NCBI RefSeq assembly: GCF_025847275.1
Contig: NZ_JAOZEV010000001.1
Location: forward strand, 248,001 to 312,000
Source: Flavobacterium frigoritolerans
Lineage (GTDB): Bacteria; Bacteroidota; Bacteroidia; Flavobacteriales; Flavobacteriaceae
DNA length: 64,000 nucleotides
Direction: 5' to 3'
A program made the position numbers and the translations under genes. Shown here piece by piece: positions 47,994-56,714 of this stretch. Under the pieces are notes generated by a model. The model did not search any database. It was not told the origin of the DNA and saw only the letters and a list, made by a program, of their open reading frames with translations. Each line of letters starts with the position of its first letter. The first letter of the stretch is position 1.

Positions 47994-49466
47994 TTATCTT
48001 GAATAATTTGGAGCTTCTTTTGTAATTGTTACGTTATGAGGGTGACTCTCTGTAATTCCGCTTGACGTGATTCTAACAAAACGTCCTGACTCTTGCAAAG
48101 TAGGAATATCTTTTGAACCACAATATCCCATTCCTGCACGAAGTCCTCCAATGAATTGTAACATACTTTCGTTTAATTCTCCTTTATAAGGAACACGACC
48201 TACAATTCCTTCTGGAACTAATTTCTTAACGTCATCTTCAACATCTTGAAAATAACGATCTTTTGATCCACCTTCCATAGCTTCTACTGAACCCATTCCG
48301 CGGTAAGATTTGAATTTTCTTCCTTCAAAGATGATAGTTTCTCCTGGAGATTCTTTTGTTCCTGCTAATAATGACCCTAACATTACACAGTCAGCTCCTG
48401 CAGCGATAGCCTTAGGAATATCTCCTGTATAACGTATTCCTCCATCGGCAATTACTGGTACACCAGTTCCTTTTATTGCTGCAGCTACTTCTAACACTGC
48501 TGAGAATTGAGGGAAACCAACTCCTGCAACAATACGAGTTGTACAGATTGAACCTGGTCCGATACCTACTTTTACCCCATCGGCACCATTTTCAACTAAA
48601 TATTTAGCCGCTTCTGGAGTTGCGATATTACCTACGATAACATCTATTCCTGGGAATTTGCTTTTTACTTCTTTTAATGTATTTACAACACCTTCGGTAT
48701 GACCGTGAGCTGTATCAATAATAATTGCATCTACACCCGCATTTACAAGCGCTTCAGCTCTTTGTACTGCATCACCCGTAACTCCGATTGCAGCTGCAAC
48801 GCGCAAACGTCCGTAAACATCTTTATTAGCAATTGGTTTTTGTGTAAGCTTTGTAATATCTCTAAAAGTAATTAATCCAACTAGTTCATAGTTTGCATTA
48901 ACAACTGGTAATTTTTCTATTTTATGCCCTTGTAAAACTACTTCGGCTTGTTCTAATGAAGTTCCTTCTGCTACAGTTACTAAGTTTTGACTTGTCATAA
49001 CCTCAACAATTGGTCTTGTTCCATTTTTTTCGAAACGTAAGTCACGATTAGTAACAATTCCTTTTAGAATTCTGTTTTCGTCAACAATTGGAATTCCACC
49101 AATTCCGAATTCTTTCATCGCCATTTTAGCATCGGCTATTGTAGAAGTTAATGGCAAAGTAACCGGATCGATTATCATTCCAGATTCAGCACGTTTTACT
49201 TTACGTACTTTGGCTGCTTGCTGCTCGATAGTCATGTTTTTATGCAAAACACCTATTCCTCCTTCTTGCGCCATAGCAATTGCCATTGCACTTTCGGTAA
49301 CGGTATCCATAGCTGCAGATACAATTGGAACATTTAATGTTATATTTCGAGAAAATTTTGATTTGATACTCACTTCGCGAGGAAGCACATTCGAGTAGTT
49401 AGGTACTAATAATACATCGTCGTAAGTTAAACCTTCGCCGATAATCTTGGAGTTGTGTGCTTTCAT
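47994..49466 (-). CDS. guaB: inosine-5'-monophosphate dehydrogenase
   Basis: Oxidises IMP to XMP with NAD, the committed step to GMP. The 490-residue TIM-barrel enzyme starts [21 protein letters not shown] pair of CBS domains (about residues 95-205, with [20 protein letters not shown]) interrupts the barrel and can bind purine nucleotides as regulators. The catalytic cysteine is in GPGSICTTR near 302-310. [20 protein letters not shown] and [10 protein letters not shown] near the flap follow. The chain is complete. A TAnnTTTG box lies just before the start. Confidence 0.97.
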   Translation of the reverse strand: MKAHNSKIIGEGLTYDDVLLVPNYSNVLPREVSIKSKFSRNITLNVPIVSAAMDTVTESAMAIAMAQEGGIGVLHKNMTIEQQAAKVRKVKRAESGMIIDPVTLPLTSTIADAKMAMKEFGIGGIPIVDENRILKGIVTNRDLRFEKNGTRPIVEVMTSQNLVTVAEGTSLEQAEVVLQGHKIEKLPVVNANYELVGLITFRDITKLTQKPIANKDVYGRLRVAAAIGVTGDAVQRAEALVNAGVDAIIIDTAHGHTEGVVNTLKEVKSKFPGIDVIVGNIATPEAAKYLVENGADGVKVGIGPGSICTTRIVAGVGFPQFSAVLEVAAAIKGTGVPVIADGGIRYTGDIPKAIAAGADCVMLGSLLAGTKESPGETIIFEGRKFKSYRGMGSVEAMEGGSKDRYFQDVEDDVKKLVPEGIVGRVPYKGELNESMLQFIGGLRAGMGYCGSKDIPTLQESGRFVRITSSGITESHPHNVTITKEAPNYSR

Positions 49467-49492
49467 GGTGCAATTTCTAGTTGAATTGCGTG

Positions 49493-49500
49493 CAAATATA
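49493..49500 (-). promoter_or_regulatory. candidate -7 box (TATATTTG) of guaB
   Basis: A minus-strand TATATTTG lies 26 bp upstream of the guaB start codon. Confidence 0.45.
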
Positions 49501-49698
49501 GTAAATAAATTGAAAACTTTTACATTATACTATTCATAAATTTTAGTAATCACAAATTATACCCGTTAATTTCTATTAAAAAAAATCTTAAAACCACTAC
49601 TCTTCTAGCCTAGATAGCAATGGAAATCCTTTATTGTTTTTCTTTAAAACAATAAAGATTATAATGAATAGCTGGATTAGCTTCTAATAAAAAATAAC

Positions 49699-51099
49699 TT
49701 AATTCTCTTCCGAATTTTCTTTAAAAATAAAATTTAAACCGAATTGGAATGTTGCACTATTGGCTTTTGTAATATCCTTGTATTCCAAAATATTATCAAG
49801 CATAGCATACAAATTAAACTTTCCAAGTGTTGTTGAAAACCCAAAACCTATATTTTTAGAAGAATAAGAATCGACCGTATAAGTTGCTTTTACTTGCAGG
49901 TTTTGCAAAAGTGTACGCCTATAAAAGGCCGTTAAAGCTGTCAGTGGCGTTCTAGGCGTAGACATTACAAATAATTGTACCCCAACTCCATTGAGATATT
50001 CAGTTTTATTATGTGTCTTGCAATTGCATTCTTCATCTAATCTGGATTCCCCAAAAGAATATTGAATTGATGAATTAAATTTAACAGGACGCCAAGTGGT
50101 ATATTTATTATAAAGTGTATCTCTTGGAATTGCTGCTTCAAATTCATCAAATACATTTTCTGGCTTATTAGGATTGGTAAAATTCGGGTTTACACCTTCA
50201 TATTGATAATAACCTTTATAAGTAAGATTTTCCACTTCTTTACTATGACGAATAAAACCAACATCGATAACACTTGCTGTAAACTGAATATTCTTTTTAG
50301 GATAATAGGTTATTCCTGCATCAAAGCCAACTCCATAATTCCCACCCAAAAAAGTTTTATGGGCAATATCTGAAGCGATGCTCCCATTATAATCGTCTTC
50401 GAGATATTCGGCAATTCCTGAAGATTTTAATTCCAGATTAGAAGAAATTATTTGATTATACATTGTTGTGTTCGACATTCCTGTATAGATATATCCTGAA
50501 TTTTTGGTAGAAGTTGCATTTAATCCGCTTGAATATAATTTTGCTCTCCCTCCTAAAACCAGCTTATCGCTTACCTTTTTATGATAACCTATGTGAAAAA
50601 CAGAAAGCACTTCGGCCTTGACACTTAATTGACTTAAATCGAATGATTTTCCTATGTATTTTTGATTTCCATCTAATGCCAACAATGCTAAATCTTTGGG
50701 CACATACATAAAGAAATCAGCTTCTTGATACACTCCAAACGAAATATATCCTTTATTTTCACGCCCCCCGAGTTTAAATCCCCCCGAGAACAATTCAATT
50801 TGCTCATTAACCGAAACCACATCATTTTTAGATGCTTTATTTACTGCATTTCTCAATTTAGTATTAAAATCGACTCCATTATTCGCAAACAAATCATATG
50901 CAGAAAAACTACTTGAACCTACATTTGCCGAGATACCCGATAATAACGGTATTCCAAAATAATATTTATACGAAATATCCGTACCCGGGTTTACAAGCAA
51001 TGATTGCGGAACAGAAGTAAAGTTATACAAGACTTGCTTGTTCTGTGTTAATCCAGAAACACTTACCGCTAACAACAAAATCAAATAAATTTTTCTCAT
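49699..51099 (-). CDS. DUF5723-like outer-membrane beta-barrel protein
   Basis: A 466-residue exported protein with the signal peptide YLILLLAVSVSGLTQ. The mature N-terminus, NFTSVPQSLLVNPGTDISYK, and the repeated strand pattern match the DUF5723 group, barrels related in style to PorP/SprF and PorV-type outer-membrane proteins. YFGIPLLSGISANVGSSSF and LGGRAKLYSSG are further barrel strands. The end NSATFQFGLNFIF runs into a short charged tail (KENSEEN). Its start codon overlaps the stop of the upstream lipoprotein gene by 4 bp, so the two are probably partners. No specific function is known to me. Confidence 0.65.
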   Translation of the reverse strand: MRKIYLILLLAVSVSGLTQNKQVLYNFTSVPQSLLVNPGTDISYKYYFGIPLLSGISANVGSSSFSAYDLFANNGVDFNTKLRNAVNKASKNDVVSVNEQIELFSGGFKLGGRENKGYISFGVYQEADFFMYVPKDLALLALDGNQKYIGKSFDLSQLSVKAEVLSVFHIGYHKKVSDKLVLGGRAKLYSSGLNATSTKNSGYIYTGMSNTTMYNQIISSNLELKSSGIAEYLEDDYNGSIASDIAHKTFLGGNYGVGFDAGITYYPKKNIQFTASVIDVGFIRHSKEVENLTYKGYYQYEGVNPNFTNPNKPENVFDEFEAAIPRDTLYNKYTTWRPVKFNSSIQYSFGESRLDEECNCKTHNKTEYLNGVGVQLFVMSTPRTPLTALTAFYRRTLLQNLQVKATYTVDSYSSKNIGFGFSTTLGKFNLYAMLDNILEYKDITKANSATFQFGLNFIFKENSEEN

Positions 51100-51647
51100 T
51101 TTATCTCGAAGTAAAGGGTTGCTCCTGAACGTAACTTTAAATTCCCTGAACTATCTGCTGTTAATGGTGTTCCCGCAAGCATAGTGATTCTTATTTCTAG
51201 CTTGACCGCCTTTTTTAATAAATCTAGTGTTTGATTTTCGAAAACATCAGTATGCTTTACACTATTTGGCGTGTTTACATATGCCGGAACATTTATTTCT
51301 GTATCATGCATGACTTGATTATTTTCATCTAAAAAAACCATGCCAACAATATAAGCTCGAGATATTGTATTTTCAATTTCAAAATTGAACTCCGCTTTCT
51401 TTAAGTTATCTCTAAAAAAACTATCTCTAAATACATCAAAATCCTTTGCGTCAAAAAAAACATTTTGCTCTGTTCCATTATCAACAAATGCACTTGCTTT
51501 AACATCAAAATAAGTTAAATTGGCAACAATAACAGGTTCTAATGTAAGATCTTTAGTCTGATCAAAATCTAAATCACTCGCGCACGAACAAAACAATACC
51601 GCAACGATTATTAACCTAAGAAACATATTATGGAGATATGGTTTCAT
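51096..51647 (-). CDS. lipoprotein coupled to the DUF5723-like barrel
   Basis: A 183-residue protein with a lipoprotein signal peptide: LRLIIVAVLFCSCASDLDFD, where the second cysteine (FCSC) fits the lipobox. The mature part is beta-rich, with acidic patches (DFDQTKDLTLEPVIVANLTY) and a C-terminal strand RSGATLYFEIK. I do not recognise a family. It is translationally coupled (4-bp overlap) to the barrel gene downstream, so an outer-membrane barrel/lipoprotein pair is likely. A 44-residue stretch after the lipobox looks like the start of a small beta-sandwich. Confidence 0.65.
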   Translation of the reverse strand: MKPYLHNMFLRLIIVAVLFCSCASDLDFDQTKDLTLEPVIVANLTYFDVKASAFVDNGTEQNVFFDAKDFDVFRDSFFRDNLKKAEFNFEIENTISRAYIVGMVFLDENNQVMHDTEINVPAYVNTPNSVKHTDVFENQTLDLLKKAVKLEIRITMLAGTPLTADSSGNLKLRSGATLYFEIK

Positions 51648-51732
51648 TGCAAAATTATTTTAGTTTAATACTATGCTAACAACGGATTTTAATTCTCACT
51701 TATTACTTCTTTGTAAAAAAATTAATGATTCT

Positions 51733-52644
51733 TTAATGATAAGCACCAAACAGCTTTGAAGCTTCATTATAAGCGCTTTCAAAACTCATTGCTCTTATAT
51801 TGGTATTTTGTTTTTGTGCTGTAAAGTATGATACCATTTTTTCTGTTGGCATATTCCCTGTTAACTTATCTGTTGCCATCGGACAGCCTCCAAAACCTTG
51901 AATTGCTCCATCAAAACGGTGGCAACCAGCATGAAAAGCGGCATCAATTTTCTCAAACCAAGTACTAGGTGTCGTATGTAAGTGCGCACCAAACTCAATT
52001 TTAGGATATTGTGCAATTAAATTCGAAAACAGATAAGTTATAATATCTGGCGTTGAACTACCTACTGTATCTGAAAGTGAGAGTATCTTCACTCCCATTT
52101 TAGAGAGCTTTTCTGTCCATTCTCCAACTATCTCCACGTTCCAAGGATCACCATATGGATTTCCAAATCCCATCGAAAGATAAGTTATAACTTCTTTATT
52201 CCTTTTATCCGCTATTTCTAATATTTCCTGAAGTGTAATTATCGACTCAGCTATTGTTTTATGCGTATTCCGCATTTGAAAATTCTCTGAAATCGAAAAA
52301 GGAAAGCCTAAATATTGAATCTCCTTATGCTCTGAAGCTATTTCTGCACCTTGTGTATTTGCTATAATCGCCAGTAATTTACTGGTTGTTTGCGACAAAT
52401 CTAGTTGCGCTAAAACGGCAGCAGTATCTTGCATTTGAGGTATTGCTTTCGGAGAGACAAAACTCCCAAAATCAATAGTATCAAATCCTACTCGCAATAA
52501 AGACTGGATATAAGAAACCTTATTCTTAGTAGGAATAAATGTTTTAATGCCTTGCATGGCATCTCGCGGACATTCGATAATCTTAATTTCTTTACTCAAA
52601 GCAGTTCTGTTTCTAAATGCTAAGTTACTCTCTTTTTTATACAA
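51733..52644 (-). CDS. hydroxymethylglutaryl-CoA lyase
   Basis: Splits HMG-CoA into acetyl-CoA and acetoacetate, mainly in leucine breakdown. The 303-residue TIM-barrel enzyme has IIECPRDAMQGIKTFIPT at the substrate-binding N-terminus, FGSFVSPKAIPQMQD, the metal-binding HLHTT near residue 218, and the catalytic cysteine loop GFGGCPMATDKLTGN near 250-264, which is the HMGL signature. The N-terminus carries an extra stretch of about 20 residues before the barrel; no closer start codon is visible. It stands alone, divergent from the SatD gene with a repeat element in between. Confidence 0.93.
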   Translation of the reverse strand: MYKKESNLAFRNRTALSKEIKIIECPRDAMQGIKTFIPTKNKVSYIQSLLRVGFDTIDFGSFVSPKAIPQMQDTAAVLAQLDLSQTTSKLLAIIANTQGAEIASEHKEIQYLGFPFSISENFQMRNTHKTIAESIITLQEILEIADKRNKEVITYLSMGFGNPYGDPWNVEIVGEWTEKLSKMGVKILSLSDTVGSSTPDIITYLFSNLIAQYPKIEFGAHLHTTPSTWFEKIDAAFHAGCHRFDGAIQGFGGCPMATDKLTGNMPTEKMVSYFTAQKQNTNIRAMSFESAYNEASKLFGAYH

Positions 52645-52754
52645 ATAAAAAATATCGCTTTGTTTATTTTATTACACATAATCGTAATAATTGAAAATAT
52701 TACCTAAAAACGTAATAAAAAATAATATTACTTATATTTGTAATACTATTATCT

Positions 52755-52889
52755 CCCTGAGCGGAGTCGAAGAATCATTATATCAACAACCTATACTGAA
52801 TGTAAAAGGCTTCGACTCAGCTCAGCCTGACACTACAGAAAGTATAACAAAAACAATCAAGATACATCTTCTTGAGTGAAGTCGAAGGA
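52755..52889. repeat. inverted dispersed repeat (CTGAGCGGAGTCGAAG family), three copies
   Basis: Copy 1 CCCTGAGCGGAGTCGAAG (52755-52772) faces copy 2 CTTCGACTCAGCTCAG (52810-52825) with 15 of 16 matching bases, able to form a long hairpin. A third, weaker copy CTTGAGTGAAGTCGAAGGA is at 52871-52889. The element fills the 324-bp gap between the HMG-CoA lyase and SatD genes. It resembles intergenic palindromes dispersed in Flavobacterium genomes. Confidence 0.8.
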
Positions 52890-52957
52890 CGCATTTTACA
52901 ATAGACAAACTAAAGAAGCGGAACAAATTGAAACAAAAAAGCTATTTAATTTTTAAT

Positions 52958-52965
52958 TATATTTG
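52958..52965 (+). promoter_or_regulatory. -7 box (TATATTTG) directly before satD-like gene
   Basis: TATATTTG matches TAnnTTTG and ends 3 bp before the ATG at 52969. The transcript would be leaderless or nearly so, as also suggested for the Fur-family gene. Confidence 0.45.
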
Positions 52966-52968
52966 GAT

Positions 52969-53580
52969 ATGATAAGTATAATCACAGGAGACATTATAGG
53001 TTCTAGACAACTAAAATCCAAAGATTGGATTGATGGTTTAAAAAAATTATTTGGTCAATTTGGTAAAAATCCAAGTGAATGGGAAATTTACCGTGGTGAT
53101 GAATTCCAGATAGAAATTAAAAATCCTGAAGATGTTTTATTAACTACTTTATTAATAAAAGCCTATTTACGATCTATAAAACTCGATGCAAGGATGAGCA
53201 TCGGTTTTGGAGATAAAACACATAAAGCAAAAAAAATATCTGAGAGTAACGGAACTTCTTTTATAAATTCTGGGGAACTTTTCGAAACTTTAAAAAAGCA
53301 AAAAACTACCTTGGCTTTAAAATCAGGAAATATAGATTTTGATACAAAACTCAATTTAATGTTACGCTTAAGTTTAACTTTTATGGATAATTGGCTGGTT
53401 CCAGCTGCAGAATTTATAGTAATTGCAATACAGAATCCCACTTTATCACAGGAAGAAATTGGATTAAAACTAGGAATTAACCAAGCCGCTGTAAGTAGAA
53501 GACAAAAACGTGCACAATTTGATTTAATGATGGATTTAGACCGTTATTTTAGGTCGCAAATAAAAGAACTTGCTTTATGA
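52969..53580 (+). CDS. SatD-family protein with C-terminal helix-turn-helix
   Basis: A 203-residue cytoplasmic protein. The N-terminal SatD-like part has SIITGDIIGSRQL, then IYRGDEFQIEIKNPEDVLL, which recalls the GGDEF/cyclase-like fold of SatD and related proteins, and ARMSIGFGDKTHKA. The C-terminal part has SQEEIGLKLGINQAAVSRRQ near residues 160-179, a clear helix-turn-helix. I start at ATG 52969, since the in-frame TTG at 52963 is part of the promoter box. The stop overlaps the next start (ATGA, 53577-53580), so the protein and the DUF3307 membrane protein form an operon. A sensor-regulator for the membrane protein is possible. Confidence 0.75.
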   Translation: MISIITGDIIGSRQLKSKDWIDGLKKLFGQFGKNPSEWEIYRGDEFQIEIKNPEDVLLTTLLIKAYLRSIKLDARMSIGFGDKTHKAKKISESNGTSFINSGELFETLKKQKTTLALKSGNIDFDTKLNLMLRLSLTFMDNWLVPAAEFIVIAIQNPTLSQEEIGLKLGINQAAVSRRQKRAQFDLMMDLDRYFRSQIKELAL

Positions 53581-54290
53581 TACTATTTGTAAAATTATTT
53601 TTGGCACACTTACTCGGCGACTTTATTTTTCAACCTAATTCTTGGGTTGCTGATAAAGAAATCAAGAAACAAAAAAGCATTTACTTGTATATACATGCAA
53701 GCTTACATGGCATTATAACTTGGATTCTAATTGGTGAATTATCTTTTGGATGGTATGCGCTTTTATTAGCTATTACGCATGGTTTTATTGATTTTTTAAA
53801 ACTTCATTTTCAAAAAGACACTACCAAAAGAGCCTGGTTTATTGGTGACCAAATTGCTCATTTTATAGTTTTGATAGCCATTGCTTTTTTATACAATCAT
53901 CAAAAAATAGACTTACTTTGGTTTAATAGTCAGTTCTGGATTATAGTAACCGGTTTTTTGTTTTTAACCAAACCTACTTCTATTTGTATCAAAAACCTCA
54001 TCTCAGTTTGGACTCCCGAAAATAATAACAGAACTGACAATTCTCTTGCCAATGCAGGAAATTACATTGGCATACTAGAACGTTTATTTGTTTTTTGTTT
54101 TATAATCACTGGACATTTTGAAGCCATAGGTTTTCTATTGGCTGCAAAATCTATTTTTAGATTTGGTGATTTAAAAGAAGCTAAAGATCGTAAACTAACT
54201 GAATACGTACTTATAGGAACTCTTTTAAGTTTTGGAATCGCATTACTTACTGGCCTGATTGCTCAAGTTATGTTATTACAAACCTTTTAA
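53577..54290 (+). CDS. DUF3307 membrane protein
   Basis: A 237-residue inner-membrane protein of the DUF3307 family. The N-terminus [20 protein letters not shown], with its H-x-x-GDF-Q pattern, [14 protein letters not shown] and [17 protein letters not shown] are typical; the histidine and aspartate residues inside membrane segments are striking. About seven hydrophobic stretches are visible. It is coupled to the SatD gene, a pair that recurs in other bacteria. Its final 15 bp overlap the 3' end of convergent pyrD (54276-54290). Biochemical role unknown. Confidence 0.8.
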   Translation: MILFVKLFLAHLLGDFIFQPNSWVADKEIKKQKSIYLYIHASLHGIITWILIGELSFGWYALLLAITHGFIDFLKLHFQKDTTKRAWFIGDQIAHFIVLIAIAFLYNHQKIDLLWFNSQFWIIVTGFLFLTKPTSICIKNLISVWTPENNNRTDNSLANAGNYIGILERLFVFCFIITGHFEAIGFLLAAKSIFRFGDLKEAKDRKLTEYVLIGTLLSFGIALLTGLIAQVMLLQTF

Positions 54291-55295
54291 AACTTCTTTA
54301 TTGATAGCTTTTATCAAAGCTGGCCCTTCATAAATAAAACCTGTATATAGCTGAATCAAACTTGCTCCTGCATTTAGTTTTTCGATAGCATCTTGGGCCG
54401 TATGAATTCCTCCAACTCCTATAATAGGGAATGCTTTGTTACTTTTTTCGGAAAGAAAACGAATTACTTCAGTCGATCTTTGGGTTAATGGTTTCCCTGA
54501 TAAACCACCCATTTCTTCTTTATTTACTGACTGCAATCCTTCTCTAGAAATTGTAGTATTGGTTGCAATTACACCTGCAATTTGTGTAGTTTTAATAATA
54601 TCGATAATATCTAATAATTGCTCGTCGGTTAAATCTGGAGCAATTTTTAATAAAATCGGTTTTGGCTTTTCGTGCGTTAGATTTTTATTTTGTAACGTTT
54701 GCAATAATTGTGTCAATGGCTCTTTATCTTGTAACGCTCTTAAATTTGGCGTGTTAGGAGAACTTACATTCACTACAAAATAATCAACATGATTAAATAA
54801 TGCATCAAAACAAATGATGTAATCATCGACTGCATTTTCATTTGGAGTAATTTTGTTTTTACCAATATTCCCTCCAATTAAAACACCTTTATTTTGTTTT
54901 AAGCGCTCTATAGCTTCGATAACACCACCATTATTGAATCCCATTCGGTTAATAATCGCCTGATCTTCTTTTAAACGAAACAATCTCTTTTTAGGATTTC
55001 CTTCTTGTCCTACTGGTGTTACAGTTCCTATTTCTATAAATCCGAAACCAAAATCTGAAAGTTCTTTATATAATTTGGCATCTTTGTCAAATCCTGCAGC
55101 AAGTCCAACTGGATTACTAAATTTTATTCCAAAAACTTCTCGTTCTAAACGAGGATCATTTACTTTATAAATTGCTTTTATAATCGAAGAAACTCCTGGT
55201 ATTTTTGAAATAAATCTAACAAATGAAAAAGTAAAATAATGAACTTCCTCTGGGTCATACCTAAAAAGTATCGGGCGAATAAGCAATTTGTACAT
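54276..55295 (-). CDS. pyrD: quinone-dependent dihydroorotate dehydrogenase (class 2)
   Basis: Oxidises dihydroorotate to orotate in pyrimidine synthesis and passes electrons to the quinone pool at the inner membrane. The 339-residue chain has an N-terminal helical segment [20 protein letters not shown] typical of class 2 membrane association. FMN- and substrate-binding parts include [17 protein letters not shown], the catalytic-serine loop [11 protein letters not shown] near residues 174-184, [10 protein letters not shown], and [21 protein letters not shown] TAnnTTTG-type box is 26 bp before the start. Its 3' end overlaps the DUF3307 gene by 15 bp. Confidence 0.96.
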   Translation of the reverse strand: MYKLLIRPILFRYDPEEVHYFTFSFVRFISKIPGVSSIIKAIYKVNDPRLEREVFGIKFSNPVGLAAGFDKDAKLYKELSDFGFGFIEIGTVTPVGQEGNPKKRLFRLKEDQAIINRMGFNNGGVIEAIERLKQNKGVLIGGNIGKNKITPNENAVDDYIICFDALFNHVDYFVVNVSSPNTPNLRALQDKEPLTQLLQTLQNKNLTHEKPKPILLKIAPDLTDEQLLDIIDIIKTTQIAGVIATNTTISREGLQSVNKEEMGGLSGKPLTQRSTEVIRFLSEKSNKAFPIIGVGGIHTAQDAIEKLNAGASLIQLYTGFIYEGPALIKAINKEVLKGL

Positions 55296-55320
55296 AAGTG
55301 TGTTGTTGTTTTTGTGGTTG

Positions 55321-55328
55321 CAAATTTA
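55321..55328 (-). promoter_or_regulatory. candidate -7 box (TAAATTTG) of pyrD
   Basis: A minus-strand TAAATTTG lies 25 bp before the pyrD start and matches TAnnTTTG. Confidence 0.4.
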
Positions 55329-55449
55329 ATTATAATATGCTTAAATGAACCCAATTTATGCAAAAAAACTGCTTGTTAATTTAATTCCTTTTAAGTTTTT
55401 TGTTGTACTTTTATTTCCTGAAACAAACTATACAAATTCTATAGAACTA

Positions 55450-56589
55450 ATGAAAAAAGAAAATGGATTTTGGTTATTTGGAATGATAGCCGCAGGTATT
55501 TTATTCATAAGCTTTGGCTACGCAAATTTTATAAAACCAACTAAAGAAAATTCAACGCTAGATTGCAATGAAATTCAAATAGCCTCGTCTGAATCTAAAT
55601 TTGAACCCACAATCATTAATAAAAAAGCAGCTCCGTCTAAAGCTCCAAAAGGTATGGTTTGGATTCCCGGAGGAGAATTTTCGATGGGAAGCAATATTGC
55701 TGACGAAAGTTTATGCAGTATAAAAGGTGTTACCAAAGATGCTGCTCCAATACATCGCGTATATGTAGATGGCTATTGGATGGATGAAACCGAAGTAACC
55801 AATGAACAATTTGAGCAGTTTGTAAAAGCAACTGGATACATTACTGTCGCAGAACAAAAACCCACCAAAGAAGAATTCCCTACAGTTGCCGAAGAGAATT
55901 TAATAGCAGGTTCCGCAGTATTTACACCAACTTCTACATCTGTAAATCTAGATAGCTTTTTACAATGGTGGTCTTACATTGGCGGAACTGATTGGAGACA
56001 TCCCGAAGGCCCCAATAGTACTATAAAAGGTAAAGAAAAATATCCAGTAGTACAAGTTGCCTATGAAGATGCAGCCGCTTATGCAAAATGGGCAGGAAAA
56101 AGACTTCCTAGTGAAGCTGAATGGGAATTTGCAGCTAGAGGTGGTAAAACTGGAGAATTATATGCATGGGGAAATACTTTAAAACCTAAAGGGAAATTTC
56201 AGGCCAACATATATCAAGGTCAGTTCCCTATTAAGGATGGCGACACTGGAGAAGACGGATTTAAAGGAATTGCTCCAACAGCACAATACGCACCGAATGC
56301 CTATGGATTATACGATATGGCTGGAAATGTTTGGGAATGGGTGAATGATTGGTATGACGTTGACTATTACAAAGCATTAGCCGAAAGTGGTAAAGCTACC
56401 AAAAACCCACACGGTCCCGAGGTGAGTAATGACCCATCTGAACCTGGCCTCCATAAAAAAGTACAACGCGGCGGTTCCTTTTTATGTACCGATCAATATT
56501 GTACACGTTACATGGTAGGCACCAGAGGAAAGGGAGAAGTGCGCTCTCCTGCAAACCATCTAGGCTTTAGATGTGTAAAAAGCATTTAA
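55450..56589 (+). CDS. formylglycine-generating enzyme (sulfatase-modifying factor)
   Basis: A 379-residue FGE-family protein. I start at ATG 55450, where an N-terminal membrane helix follows (FWLFGMIAAGILFISFGYA); the upstream ATG at 55345 would add a poor leader. GMVWIPGGEFSMGS opens the FGE-sulfatase domain. Near the end RGGSFLCTDQYCTRYMVGTR carries both catalytic cysteines (Cys346 and Cys351), as in bona fide FGE, and LGFRCV closes the domain. The protein should oxidise a sulfatase Cys to formylglycine on the outer side of the inner membrane. No sulfatase gene is in the window, so its client is elsewhere. Many homologues lack the cysteine pair; this one does not. Confidence 0.88.
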   Translation: MKKENGFWLFGMIAAGILFISFGYANFIKPTKENSTLDCNEIQIASSESKFEPTIINKKAAPSKAPKGMVWIPGGEFSMGSNIADESLCSIKGVTKDAAPIHRVYVDGYWMDETEVTNEQFEQFVKATGYITVAEQKPTKEEFPTVAEENLIAGSAVFTPTSTSVNLDSFLQWWSYIGGTDWRHPEGPNSTIKGKEKYPVVQVAYEDAAAYAKWAGKRLPSEAEWEFAARGGKTGELYAWGNTLKPKGKFQANIYQGQFPIKDGDTGEDGFKGIAPTAQYAPNAYGLYDMAGNVWEWVNDWYDVDYYKALAESGKATKNPHGPEVSNDPSEPGLHKKVQRGGSFLCTDQYCTRYMVGTRGKGEVRSPANHLGFRCVKSI

Positions 56590-56605
56590 AAAAATAAATA
56601 ATACG

Positions 56606-56639
56606 AAAAGGATCCTATCACAGCATAGAATCCTTTTTT
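56606..56639 (+). terminator. terminator of the FGE gene
   Basis: A 13-bp arm AAAAGGATCCTAT (56606-56618) pairs with ATAGAATCCTTTT (56625-56637) with one mismatch and a 6-nt loop, followed by T residues. Confidence 0.85.
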
Positions 56640-56690
56640 GTCTGTATTAGGATGTTTTTAGTCTAAAATAAGACAGCTAAAAAAATTGCC

Positions 56691-56698
56691 TATATTTG
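56691..56698 (+). promoter_or_regulatory. candidate -7 box (TATATTTG) of pepT
   Basis: TATATTTG ends 16 bp before the pepT start codon and matches TAnnTTTG. Confidence 0.45.
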
Positions 56699-56714
56699 CT
56701 AAAAAAATAAAAAA

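Noticed and set aside
52691..52879. Plus-strand open frame of 62 codons before satD
   Set aside because: It is formed by the inverted dispersed repeat itself; the reading SLSGVEES...GFDSAQPDT is the well-known artefact translation of that repeat.
55345..55449. Longer start for the FGE gene
   Set aside because: The MKKENGFWLFG start gives a normal short cytoplasmic tail and a membrane helix; the extension overlaps the pyrD promoter region.
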